In this document: positions 13,854 to 23,858 of the stretch, piece by piece
How positions within the stretch are numbered: the first letter of the stretch is position 1
Layout of the letters: the number at the start of each line of letters is the position of its first letter
NCBI RefSeq assembly: GCF_022605165.1
Contig: NC_063075.1
Location: 310,001 to 374,000, forward strand
DNA from: Purpureocillium takamizusanense
Taxonomy: Eukaryota > Ascomycota > Sordariomycetes > Hypocreales > Ophiocordycipitaceae
Direction of reading: 5' to 3'
DNA length: 64,000 nucleotides
The notes under the pieces: model-generated
What the model saw: only the letters and a program-made list of their open reading frames with translations
What the model was told of the DNA's origin: nothing
Databases searched by the model: none
Position numbers and translations under genes: made by a program

Positions 13854-15584
13854 ATGGAGACTGACAGCGAGGTCTACGATGTCATCATCATCGGCGCGGG
13901 GCCTTGCGGTCTTGCTACGGCAGCCCGACTACGCGAGCACACGCCAGCCGCGCTCTTTACCGACGAGGAGCACCGTCGGTACCACTGGATCGGAAAGTAC
14001 GGCAGCAAAGTCTCGCTCAAGCATGTCCGAAGCGGCAAAGTGTCCCACAGAGGACTCACACGATCTCGCCCCGAGTACAAGATGCTCGTGCTCGATTCCA
14101 CGGACGAGTCGTGGTTAGGTCGTTGGAAGCGGCTGTTTCGCACGTACGACATCTCTCATCTTCGCAGCCCGATGCTCTGGCACGTGGACCCCTTGGATCG
14201 AGACTCGCTGCTGGCCCACGCCTACCGCGAAGAGCGCGAGGGGGAGCTCGTCGAGATCCGCAACTGCGTGGGCAAGGAGATGAGCAAGCATGCGAAGAAG
14301 AAGGCGGCGGGCAGCAAGGCATGCGGGAAAAAGTGAGGAGCGTTCGACCCCGTCTTTGGATGCAAGATGCAAGTGTAACTGACCTCAACTACGCAAAGGC
14401 AGGAAGCCAGAGTGGCCATCAACCTGCGGGATCACAACGACTACTACACGCCGTCGCAATCCTTGTTCTGCGACAATTGCGAGGACGTGGTCTCACGATA
14501 CAACCTCGGTGCGGGCTTGGTGAAGAAAGGGGCCCTGCAAAACATTGACTATGGCGTGGTCAGGGGTATTTCCATCGACGACGAGAAGCTCTTCACTGTG
14601 ACGGCTGATGGCGTTCGTCGCTACGCCAAGGTCGTTGTGCTCGCAGTCGGTCCCGCGAATGGGCCTCAGATACCTCGTCTGCCCTCGATGCCCGCGAATC
14701 AAGCTCAGCTGCGGCAGGCCTGTCACAGCATGCAGATACAGGCGTTCCCGGACCCCGTCGTCACGTCACGCATGGAGGCCGGCCGGCCAACGCACGTCCT
14801 CGTCGTTGGAGGGGGCCTCACATCAGCGCAGCTGTCGGATCTAGCCATCCGCCGAGGCGTCACCAAGGTCTGGCACATGATGCGCGGGCCGTTGCGCATA
14901 AAGCACTTCGACGTGGACCTGCAGTGGATGGGCAAGTACAAGAACGCCGAGCAGGCGCGCTTCTGGACGGCAGACTCGGACGAGGAGCGATTGGCCATCA
15001 TCAAGGAGGCCCGTGGCGGCGGGAGCGTCACGCCCTTGTTCAACAAGAGGCTCAAGAAGCACATCGCGGCAGGCAAGCTGGCGCTCTTTGAGAGGACGTC
15101 CCTCAAGGACGCCCGCTTTGAGGAATCAGCAGACTGCGACGCAGATGATGGAGGAGCAGACGCGGGCCGCTGGACGGTGTCGACGGAGCCTCCCGTCGAC
15201 GGCCTCCCCGCGTTCGACTACATCTACTTCGCCACGGGCATCCAGACTGACTTTCGGACGTTGCCGTACCTACAGGGCATGCTGGAGAAGCACCCGGTCC
15301 AAGGCTTCGGCGGGTTCCCGTGCCTGAACGAGGACCTGATGTGGACGGACGGGGTGCCGCTGTTCGTCAGCGGGAGGCTCGCGTCGCTCCAGCTCGGCCC
15401 AGCGGCGCCAAACATTGGCGGTGCGAAGCTCGGCGCGGAGAGAATCGCCTGGGCCATTGAGGACCTGATCAAGCCGTCCGGATGGGACGCTGACGGGCGG
15501 GAGGAGCAGACGACGAGCGGAGGAGGGATGGCGGGATACCTGTCAGGACACGACAACATGTTTTCGTGTCTTTCCGGCGTCTGA
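13854..15584 (+). CDS. FAD/NAD(P)-dependent oxidoreductase (lysine/ornithine N-monooxygenase-like fold)
   Basis: Exons 13854-14332 and 14399-15584 give 554 residues; the 66-nt GTGAGG...AAAG intron joins in phase. The start is ATG 13854, directly before the FAD-binding strand DVIIIGAGPCG (Gly14-Gly19). A second Rossmann motif, VLVVGGGLTS, lies near residue 295 and probably binds NAD(P)H. FATGIQTDF near residue 440 is the ATG motif of this fold. A Lys/Ala-rich stretch at the exon junction (HAKKKAAGSKACGKK) is probably a surface loop. The two-dinucleotide layout suggests a class B-like flavin monooxygenase or amine/amino-acid hydroxylase relative, but the substrate cannot be read from the sequence. 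It is followed on the same strand by an ICL/PEP-mutase family lyase. Confidence 0.88.
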
Positions 15585-15820
15585 GCCGGTGCAGAGCCCT
15601 GGAGCCCGACTTGGCAATACATGAGGTAGTCAAAATAATTGCGTTAGGCCCCGGAACAGATGTCCTGGTGAAGACACGAGCTTGGCCCCTCGGGGACTGG
15701 CGGATGCATCGCCCACCAGACGTACAAGTAGAAGGACTTTAGCCTCCACTAGACCGCCATCAGCCCTCAATTACCGTAGAGCTGGTGCTGGCGGCGGCAC
15801 GGACGGACCGTGTTCACTCA

Positions 15821-16095
15821 TCAACGGCACTTGGCTCTCGGTGGCGGACGTTATCCTTGCGTTTCTTTAGCTATAGATAGGTTCTTAACGCCGAAGGTAT
15901 TAAGAATCCCCTTAGCACTTATACGCGTCGTTAAGGTCGTCTATAAGGCCGATATCGCGCGGGAATGCCACGGGTGGTTATTAACGGCAGTTGGCCCTCG
16001 GTGGCGGACGTTATCCTTGCGTTTCCCACCCGCGGCATTCCCGCGCGATATCGGCCTTATAGACGACCTTAACGACGCGTATAAGTGCTAAGGGG
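15821..16095. repeat. 70-bp near-perfect inverted repeat with interleaved 45-bp direct duplication
   Basis: Left arm 15908-15977 and right arm 16026-16095 are reverse complements with about one mismatch; the loop is 48 bases. A 45-bp segment at 15821-15865 recurs with a few mismatches at 15981-16025, so the loop of the hairpin is itself a copy of the sequence before the left arm. The arms are rich in TA and poor in CA/TG, as in RIP-altered repeats. No coding capacity. It ends only 85 bases before the lyase start codon. Best read as a MITE-like element or a remnant of an inverted duplication. Confidence 0.8.
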
Positions 16096-16180
16096 AGGTG
16101 TTGATTCTTTTGGCGTCAAGAGCCTGTCCATGGCCAAAGATACTCTACTCTCTTGCCGTCTACTTCATCCGCTCCCCAAA

Positions 16181-17138
16181 ATGTCTGCCGCGACAAAGCT
16201 ACGCCAGATGGTCACGGACCCCGAGTCCTTCATCGTCGCGCCAGGCGTCTACGATGGCTTCAGCGCCCGCATCGCCCTCGAGGTGGGCTTTGACTGCATC
16301 TACATGGTGAGTTTGAGTTCGCGGGCGGCTCCATCATCGCGACAGCAAGTCGCTGACCAGACACACTAACAAGACCGGTGCCGGGACGAGCGCCTCCCGG
16401 CTCGGCCAGCCCGACCTAGGCTTCGCCTCGCTCAACGACATGCGCGCCCACGCCGAGATGATTGCCAACCTGGACCCGTCCACGCCCCTCATCGCAGACG
16501 CCGACACCGGCTACGGCGGCCCCAACATGATCGCCCGCACCATCGAGCAGTACCACCGCAGCGGCGTCGCGGGCCTACACATCGAGGACCAGATCCAGAC
16601 GAAGCGCTGCGGCCACCTGGGCGGGAAGAGCGTCGAGTCCGCCGAGACGTTCCGGCAGCGCATCGCGGCGGCCGTCCAGGCGCGCCGGCGAGCAGGCTCG
16701 GACATTGTCATCATCGCGCGGACGGACGCGCTCCAGACGGACGGCTACGAGGAGGCGCTGCGGAGGCTGCAGCTCGCCGTCGAGGCCGGCGCCGACGTGG
16801 CGTTCCTCGAGGGCGTCCAGACGGAGGAGCAGGCGAGGGGCGTGTGTCGCGCGCTCGCCCCGACGCCGGTGCTGCTCAACATGGTGGAGAACGGGGCGAC
16901 GCCGTCGTGGACGCCCGACCAGGCTCGCGAGTTTGGCTTCAAGATCATCATCTTTCCCTTTCTGACGATAGCGCCCGCCTACGAGGCCATCAAGGCCTCG
17001 CTGCAGCACTTGAAGAAGACGGGCACCACGGGCATAAGCAAGGACTTTACACCAAAGAAGCTGTTTACGGTGGTTGGCCTCGAGAAAGCCATGGCCGTTG
17101 ACGCCGAGGCCGGAGGCTCCATGTACTCTGGGGTATAG
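16181..17138 (+). CDS. Isocitrate lyase/PEP mutase superfamily lyase (methylisocitrate lyase or CPEP mutase-like)
   Basis: Exons 16181-16306 and 16374-17138 give 296 residues. The superfamily barrel is plain: APGVYDGFSARIA near the start, TGAGTSASRLGQPDLG after the junction, DADTGYGGPNMI (metal-binding Asp), HIEDQIQTKRCGHLGGK and IIARTDALQTDGYEEA. The Cys in KRCGH (near residue 124) is the catalytic acid of C-C lyases such as isocitrate and 2-methylisocitrate lyase, which favours a lyase over a phosphonate mutase; carboxyphosphonoenolpyruvate mutase-type names are also common for such fungal proteins. An upstream in-frame ATG at 16130 would add 17 residues; I prefer 16181 because the family begins there. 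The promoter overlaps the inverted repeat just upstream. Confidence 0.92.
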
Positions 17139-17584
17139 GAAGCAGCGCCATCGGATATGAACTGTTCTATCTGGCCGTTTCAACAAGAGTGTGTTGGAGT
17201 GGCGATGCCAGCATGGTGAAAACGGAAGAAATGACAGCAGCGAAGGCAAATGTAGTAACGGAGTACAACGGGAACAGGCAGAAGCCGCGAGCCCGCCTGG
17301 CGGCGACGACGGCAATAGCTGGGCAGTAATGGACGTATGCAGCTCTAGGTCCGACCACATTATGGCCAGCATTAGGGAATCAATTTAACAACGACAAGGG
17401 GAAACTTTGCTCAGGGCTGTGGTAACAGCACGGATCTCACAGTGACTAGGCAAAAATGACGGGGCTCAACGGCCAACATCTGAATGAGCGCCTCAATCGT
17501 CTACGCCCGACACAAGCAACATGAGCTTTCTCTCACACTACCCTGGTACCACGTCAGGTCATGACCCAAGCGACGCTCCGGACC
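17139..17584. other. Intergenic region between convergent genes
   Basis: Shared 3' region of the lyase and the M20 amidohydrolase. No gene seen. Confidence 0.6.
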
Positions 17585-19166
17585 TCAGGCCGCCGCGCCG
17601 CCCTTTACCCCATCATAGTACACAACGGCGTCTAAGAGTGCCTGCGTGCCGATGGCGCTGTGGGATGTTAGTTCTGTGTAACCAGCATGACATAACGTCG
17701 GTCGCTCACCAATCCTCTGGACTGCAGTACTCTTCCGGGTGATGGCTCACTCCATTCCTACATGGAACAAAGATCATGGTCGTCGGACACCTGCTGCTCG
17801 TGTACACGCTGTCATGGCCCGCGCCGCTCGTGATGGGCAGCCAGCCATCGCGGCCAACAAGGTTGGTGGCCGCCGCCTCGACCGCCTGGATGCAGCCTCT
17901 ATCGAATTTGACGGCCGGGGAGTCAGTATCAAGAGTCCAATCGACGCTCACCCCCTTTCCATCCTCTTTGCTTATGTGTTGGAAGGAGTCGAGACACAGC
18001 TTCTCCACCCTGGCAACGACGGAATCCTCCGGATGTCGGATGTCCAGCGTGAAGCTAGTTCGAGAAGCAATCGTATTAGTGGAAGAATTTGCCGGAATCT
18101 TAACGATTCCAGTTGAGGCCAGGGCTCCATGCTCCTTCGCGATCGCGTGTGAGCTGGCGATCATCTTGGCAGCCGCAAGCAACGGATCACTGCGGGCTTC
18201 CAAGGGGGTCGTGCCCGTGTGCGCATCGCGGCCAACGACCGTGAAGGTAAGCCATTTGTATGCCTGGGCTCCGGAGACAACGCCAATCTTCTTCCCCGCG
18301 CGTTCGAGAATTGGGCCCTGTTCGATGTGCAGCTCAAAGTGGGCGGACAGAGCGACGCCCCTTGTGGCGTCACTCGAGCAGACCACGTCCCCGAGATAGC
18401 CATGCTTCTGAAGCTCCGACTTGATCGTCGCCGCGGGATGAAAGACGTCGGCCAGATCCCACGCCTGGTCAATGGGGATCGCGCCCGCCCAGACGCCCGA
18501 CGACACCATGGACTTTGGGAATCGAGCCCCTTCCTCGCTGCGATGTGTGTGTCAGCCAAAAAGGTCCCTCCCACTTGCGTTTGCCGGGGTTGGGCGATAT
18601 CTGACTTTGTCCAGTTGACGATGCCGACGTCGAAGTTGGTCTTGTAGTCGTTCTCTTGCAGCGTACGGAGCGCTTCCACGGCGGCCATGACGCCCAAGAT
18701 GCCGTCGTAGCGACCTCCGCGTGGCTGCGTGTCGAGATGACTACCCATGGCTATCATCGGGGCCTTGATCTTGCCGGAGCCTGGGCGCCTGGCAAACATG
18801 TTGCCCATCTGATCAACCTTGAGGCTACAGCCGAGGCTTTTGACTTCGTCGGCAAACCAGCCCCTGACGCGGACATCGTCGTCTGTGAGGGCGAGGCGAG
18901 CCATGCCCGTCTCTGTTGGATCACTATACCGAGTCAACATCAGACTGCCTCCACCGTGCAGCGTTTACATCAGAGCCTCACCTTCCATACCGGTGGGCGG
19001 CACCCCATTGGCATGTATGGTGAAGCGTCTCGTTGAGACGGTCGGCGTTGATCGTGAGGCCCGAAGACCGGGGGGAGCTGGAGGTAGAGAAAGGGCGACA
19101 TCCCAGCGCTGTGAATGCGTGGGACCAGCGCGTCGCTTGTGCTTGGGTAGCCATTGCGTGTCGCAT
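17585..19166 (-). CDS. M20 amidohydrolase (N-carbamoyl-L-amino-acid hydrolase / allantoate amidohydrolase type)
   Basis: Zn-type hydrolase that cleaves N-carbamoyl or ureido groups. Exons in transcript order: 19166-18982, 18923-18606, 18537-17710, 17657-17585; phases agree and give 467 residues. Motifs: MGSHLDTQPRGGRYDG (metal His and Asp), NEEGARFPKSM restored across intron 2, HIEQGP, the dimerisation segment DAHTGTTPLEARSD, and GAGHDSVY near the end. Intron 2 has a weak donor (GTCAGA), but splicing there is the only way to restore NEEGARF. The first exon encodes an Arg/Ser/Thr-rich stretch before LTINADRLNETL, like a mitochondrial presequence; start may be 19166 or the ATG at 19154. The role could be pyrimidine, hydantoin or purine-ureide catabolism. 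Confidence 0.92.
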
Positions 19167-19975
19167 GATGACAGCGACGTCTTTAACACTCGACGACGAC
19201 GGACCTGGGTTGTCGTGATGCTAAGACTTGTCAAAATGAGGAGTTCGGCTCCCCAAGCCCCGCAGCGTCGCGGCTGTTTGAGTCGGTCTACATGATAAGG
19301 TGCGCCTTCCCGACATGTTTTGGCTGCGAGACAAGTGGATAATTGTTGCACTGGCGTGAGGGACATGTCGACTTTACAGAAGCTAAACATGTATGTGGCG
19401 CAGCGATTGCAACTTGGCCGATGGGACTGAAGGTGCACGTGGTGCGCAGGCAGTAATACAGACACAGTTCAGAAAGTCATTCGATCCCTTTCCCCCTTTA
19501 CTTTAGACTCAAGGTGGTCACTTGAGAGACTACATGGGCTCAAGTCGTTTGCAAACTTGCGATGAGTATTAGCACGCATCCAATCGTTATTGCCTTGTGT
19601 TGCTCTCGTTGCTTTATATAAACATGTACTCATGTTCGTACGAAGCGCACTATTCTCTGTCCTCGTCCAGTCGACTCCACGTCCAGTTCCTTCCAGGAGC
19701 GCGATTCAATTGAAAGTACCTGTAATTGTCGATATGCTCGACAAAGCCAGATAGTTACTTGCTGCCACTTCTATGACGCAGGCCACTGGCTAAGGATCCA
19801 GACTAGCACTAATGCCGCCAAAGGGTCGCTGAAAGGGTCCGAAAACTCCCCGCCTTGAGACCGGAGTGAGATGCCAATGCCAGACACATACCCTATAAGA
19901 CCTCACCAGGGGCCTCGACATTCGCCAGCCTGACCTATCCATCTCTGCCTTAAGCCTCTCGTGTGATTGCCCACC
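19167..19975. other. Divergent promoter region
   Basis: Lies between the starts of the M20 amidohydrolase (minus) and the epoxide hydrolase (plus), so it probably drives both. TATATAAACA at about 19614-19624 could be a core promoter element. No gene seen. Confidence 0.5.
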
Positions 19976-20956
19976 ATGGCTTTCTCCATGCCGATGAGAC
20001 AAGGATTCGTGACGTCCCGCCAACACACAATCTCTCACGTCCACATTCCGCCAACAGATGCGCTGCCGGCGCTGCTCTTCCTGCATGGCTTCCCTTCACA
20101 TATCCCTGACTGGAAGCACCAGATACGACATTTTTCATCGCTTGGCTATGGCATCGTCGCGGTCGACTTGCTAGGGTACGGCGACAGCAGCAAGCCGACC
20201 GACGTGGACAGCTACCGCATCCGGCCCATGGGCGATGAGATCGTGGAGTTGCTGGATCACCTTGGCCTGGGACAAGTCGTCGGCGTCGGTCACGACGTGG
20301 GCTCGACTCTGCTCTCGCGGCTGGCGGCGTACCATCCCGAGAGGTGGGCGGCCCTGGTGTTCCTCGCCGTCGGCCCGCCCAAGCTTGGGACGCCCTTCGA
20401 CGTCGACGCCATCAACAGCATGACGAAGCAGGCCCTGGGCTTCGAGCTCCTCGGCTACATACCATGGCTCGGCAGCGCCGACAACAACGCCCAGGCGGCG
20501 CTGGAGAAGAACCCCGGTGCGGCCATGAGCCTCATGTTCGCCGCCGACAGGGCGTCCTGGGACGAGTGGTTCCACCCGCTGCACCGGATGGAGCAGTTCG
20601 TCCGCGAAGACAGGCGGGTGCCCGTCGGGGAGTGGTACGCCGAGGACCTCCAGCGGCTGCATCTCGCGGCCTTTGGGGCTCGCGGCAGGTACACGGGCGC
20701 AACGCGGTGGTACCGCATGTGGCTGGAGAACCGGTTCGCGCCTGACGAAGACGGCTACGGGGACGCAAAGATCACGCAGCCGGCGCTGTTCGTGGTGCCC
20801 CGGGAGCCCGAGGCCGGGGCCGACCAGCAGACCCAGATGCTGGCCGCCTGGGCACTGGACTTGACGGTCGTCAAGGTGGACTCGGGGCATTGGGTGCAGC
20901 TGGAGCGGGCCGGGGAGACGAACGAGGCGATTGAGCAGTTTTTGAAGAAGCTGTGA
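19976..20956 (+). CDS. Alpha/beta hydrolase, epoxide hydrolase-like
   Basis: Single exon, 326 residues, ATG in context CACCATGG. The epoxide hydrolase layout is clear: HGFP oxyanion motif (residues 37-40), DLLGYGDSSKP, the nucleophile elbow GHDVGS with Asp97, a helical cap with Tyr residues (for example RYTGATRWYR), and the late catalytic His in DSGHWVQLE near residue 302. An Asp nucleophile points to epoxide hydrolase or haloalkane/haloacid dehalogenase rather than esterase. No signal peptide, so intracellular. It shares its upstream region with the M20 gene and lies inside a run of small-molecule enzymes; a role in detoxification or secondary metabolism is possible. Confidence 0.93.
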   Translation: MAFSMPMRQGFVTSRQHTISHVHIPPTDALPALLFLHGFPSHIPDWKHQIRHFSSLGYGIVAVDLLGYGDSSKPTDVDSYRIRPMGDEIVELLDHLGLGQVVGVGHDVGSTLLSRLAAYHPERWAALVFLAVGPPKLGTPFDVDAINSMTKQALGFELLGYIPWLGSADNNAQAALEKNPGAAMSLMFAADRASWDEWFHPLHRMEQFVREDRRVPVGEWYAEDLQRLHLAAFGARGRYTGATRWYRMWLENRFAPDEDGYGDAKITQPALFVVPREPEAGADQQTQMLAAWALDLTVVKVDSGHWVQLERAGETNEAIEQFLKKL

Positions 20957-21165
20957 TGGCATATGGCTGACTCTGAAGTCAAGCCGGCATAGGATGGGGA
21001 AGGCTGTGTATTGGCACGTTCTGATAGAATGTCTTCTTAGATTGCACCTCGCTCAACTTATTCGACCCAAAATATCACGATATTCATTCGCCTACAAGGC
21101 TCCAATACAGCCTCGATTCCGGGACATCTAGCAGGTATCAGCTTATCGTGTACCCCCAGGCCAGT

Positions 21166-21657
21166 CTAGGCGGGAGCGTGGCAGACGGCCTCAAAGTTGT
21201 TTCCCGCCGGGTCGATCAAGAACGCCCCATAGTAGTTCGGGTGGTACATGGCCCTCACGCCTGGCGCGCCGTTGTCCTTGGCACCGGCCTTGAGCGCCGC
21301 CGCGTGGAAAGCGTCTACCGTGGCACGGTCTGCAGGATATCAAATGTCATGTCAGCTCTCGCGCCATGCGTCAAAGGGGCCGACTCCGCACACGAAGGCG
21401 CGCCCGGGGCATTGCGCACCGTTCGCCTTGAACGCAATGTGAGTCTTGCTCTCGCCGACGTCCTTGGCGCCGGCGAGCCAGAAGTCGGGGACCGGCTTGC
21501 CGTCGGGGCAGCCTTGGGCGGACCCGAGCCCGACGACGTAGTCCCCGAATTGATGCACCTTGGTGTATCCGAGCGGCTTCAGGGCTTCGAGGTAGACATT
21601 TAGGGTGTCCTGGAACTTGGACTCGGAGACGGTCAATCCAATGTGGTCAATGGTCAT
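21166..21657 (-). CDS. VOC superfamily protein (glyoxalase/bleomycin-resistance/dioxygenase fold)
   Basis: Exons 21657-21420 and 21329-21166 give 133 residues, normal for a single VOC unit. It begins MTIDHIGLTVSES (first metal-ligand His5) and, after splicing from AAC-G to AC-CGT, reads THIAFKANDRATVDAFHAAALKAG, then HPNYYGAFLIDPAGNNFEAVCH. The second His (THIAF) and the Glu in NNFEAV are the other expected metal ligands, so a metal site is probably complete. The 90-nt intron has a good TGCAG acceptor. The substrate is unknown; members include lactoylglutathione lyases, ring-cleaving dioxygenases and antibiotic-binding proteins. Convergent with the epoxide hydrolase gene. Confidence 0.9.
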
Positions 21658-22337
21658 GATGCTGGTGGCTCTGGTGCGAGGTGCTGTGATGAGATGAAAG
21701 ATCAAGATGCGATGAATACTAGACGCTTTCGACTTGATTTGGATGCAAGACGAACGAGATGGGGTCTAGGCGAGTTATGGCTGCGGCAAAGGTTCCATGT
21801 CACGGCCGTCGTATTCCTTCCCCTGATTCGACTTGGCCTCTCACCGAATCTCAGTGCTCAAGAACACGGCGTGAAAGCTTACACTCTTTTAGTACCTGAC
21901 AATATAAAGGTAACACGTCGGCCGGGCTTTGGACACAAATACAGTTACCACGTCATTTCGTCAGCCGCTCCGCATTCACGATGGGCAGCGGGATCAGTGT
22001 GTTTCAGTGCGCGCAGTTCCAGCCGCAAGCCACAAGCTCATTAAGTTAGCGTCGATCCGCGGGGTGCAACAAGTCGTTGTCGCTGAGGGAGGAGCCCGCG
22101 GTGATGAGACTTCAATGCCCACTCGCCGGTTCCGGGACTGTCTCTTCGCACGTCGAAATGGGCGCCAGAGCACGTATCGAGCATATTAGGTATTGACATT
22201 AATGCGGGCTATGGGTCTAAAGAGAACACATGAAGAATCATTGCAATTCGCTGAGCATGCCTGGCTGGGTATCGGACCAACGTTCAAATCAACTCCCGAG
22301 GATCCTCCAATGGCCGTCATCTTCCATCACCACACCT
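21658..22337. other. Intergenic region
   Basis: Upstream of the VOC gene and downstream of the membrane protein gene, both on the minus strand. No gene seen. Confidence 0.55.
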
Positions 22338-23858
22338 TCACGCCTGCGAGCCTCCATCTGGTCTCGAATTGGACGGCCCGGCCTCTGAGTGACCGTCGGG
22401 TCTCCGGGGTGGCATCGGGGGCGGTGTCGGTTCAGAAACAGGGGCCGCGTCGGATACGCTCGACACGGCGGACGGGGGCGAACCCTCTCCGGCAAGCCGT
22501 GCTTGCGGCGGGACGCGGGGCTGCTCGGGAATCGTTGGCATGCCCGTCGACAGCCGCTGCGACTGAGATCTCCGCTGGTGCTGCTGCTGGTGTCGAATAC
22601 TTGAGCCCCGGCTCGCCACCTGCGGCTGCAGCGACTCTTGCGGACGCTGCACCATGGGCTGCGTCGAATACGCCGCGCTCATAGCCGGCGTTGTCGTCGT
22701 CGACAAGCTGCTCTCGTCCAGGTACCCGTCGGGCTTCCAGTTGTCGTGCTCGCCGAGCACCTCAAAGGGATAGCGGTGCCGCAGCCCCAGCTTCGCCCAC
22801 AGACGGATCTTGTGCCCGGCCCCCATGCCGGCCCACTGCTCCCGCAGGCGTTCCTGATCCTCTACCAGGCGCGGCGGGACGCGCCGCATGAGAAAGATGA
22901 TGGGCGGGCACAGGAGGATCCACGAAATGGTGGCGAAGCGCATGGCGCTCTTACCGAGCATGAGCCTGCGGAACCACAGGAAGGACTCGACGAAGCCGAG
23001 GAGGAAGACGGAGGGAAGGACCGCCGCGAGGACGATGCCCCAGATGGGGACACCGCCGACACAGCCGGACCCATCGTCGCCGCATAGGGCGCTGCCGCTG
23101 TTGACGTCGCCGTCGCGATTGCCGGGCCCGCTGTCGTTGCCCCCTCCCAGGTATCGCGAAGTCGTCCGCGGGGTCGACGAAGACTGCGGGTTCACGCATC
23201 TCGAAACGTAGTAGCTGTAGGTATAGTCTCTCGAGAGCGAGGACCCCGTCGGCCAGTACGTCTTGTCAATGTAGGCCATGACCGTCGTGTAGAGCGTGCC
23301 GTCGCCATAGTCGCGGACGGTGCTGCTGGTGGACGTCGGCGTCACCTGGGCGGCGACGGCGCTGGGCAGGGAGACGCTGCGCGAGGACGTGACGGTGAAG
23401 GGCGTGGGACACGACGCGGGGGCCGTGTACGCCACGGGCTGCACGTAATACGTGTACTCGTATCTCGACGAGCGGTCGACGCCGCGGTAGACGCTAATGT
23501 CCGACGACGGCACGACGGACATTGGCAGGTAGATGCGAACCGTCTCGACGTCCTCGTCGCCGCTGCCCAGCGTGATGGACGAAACGGCCGCCGAGGCTGG
23601 GAGCGTCGACGCGCTCGGCCTGAGGGATAGCAGGTTGCTGTCGGTATACACGCGGGTCGTCGTGTACTGGTAGTTGCTGTACGTGTAGCTGTATGTCGTG
23701 ATGGATATGGCGTAGTAAGCGGTGACGGTCCATTGTGAGGCGTCGGCGAGGCGGGCGAGGGCAAGGAGCCAAACGAGAGACACGGCCAGGGTGGTGGTGA
23801 GACTACGGGTGGCGCCTTGACGTTGCGGCCGCCCGAGAGCCAGCAACATGTTGGCCAT
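22338..23858 (-). CDS. Fungal cell-surface membrane protein, function unknown
   Basis: Single exon, 506 residues from the first real ATG at 23858. Residues 1-40 look like a signal peptide or anchor (LAVSLVWLLALARLADA). About 230 extracellular residues follow, rich in Tyr, Thr and Ser (for example TTYSYTYSNYQYTTTR), with repeated Y-T-Y motifs, then a loop with Gly/Asn/Asp. Two hydrophobic segments (around GIVLAAVLPSVFLLGFVESFLWF and TISWILLCPPIIFLM, roughly residues 272-295 and 307-323) precede a C-terminal tail rich in Gln, Pro and Ser ending in proline-rich PPPMPPRRPD. The tail is probably cytoplasmic and could bind SH3 or similar domains. I do not recognise a named family; a wall-sensing or cell-surface role is speculation. 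Confidence 0.8.
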   Translation of the reverse strand: MANMLLALGRPQRQGATRSLTTTLAVSLVWLLALARLADASQWTVTAYYAISITTYSYTYSNYQYTTTRVYTDSNLLSLRPSASTLPASAAVSSITLGSGDEDVETVRIYLPMSVVPSSDISVYRGVDRSSRYEYTYYVQPVAYTAPASCPTPFTVTSSRSVSLPSAVAAQVTPTSTSSTVRDYGDGTLYTTVMAYIDKTYWPTGSSLSRDYTYSYYVSRCVNPQSSSTPRTTSRYLGGGNDSGPGNRDGDVNSGSALCGDDGSGCVGGVPIWGIVLAAVLPSVFLLGFVESFLWFRRLMLGKSAMRFATISWILLCPPIIFLMRRVPPRLVEDQERLREQWAGMGAGHKIRLWAKLGLRHRYPFEVLGEHDNWKPDGYLDESSLSTTTTPAMSAAYSTQPMVQRPQESLQPQVASRGSSIRHQQQHQRRSQSQRLSTGMPTIPEQPRVPPQARLAGEGSPPSAVSSVSDAAPVSEPTPPPMPPRRPDGHSEAGPSNSRPDGGSQA

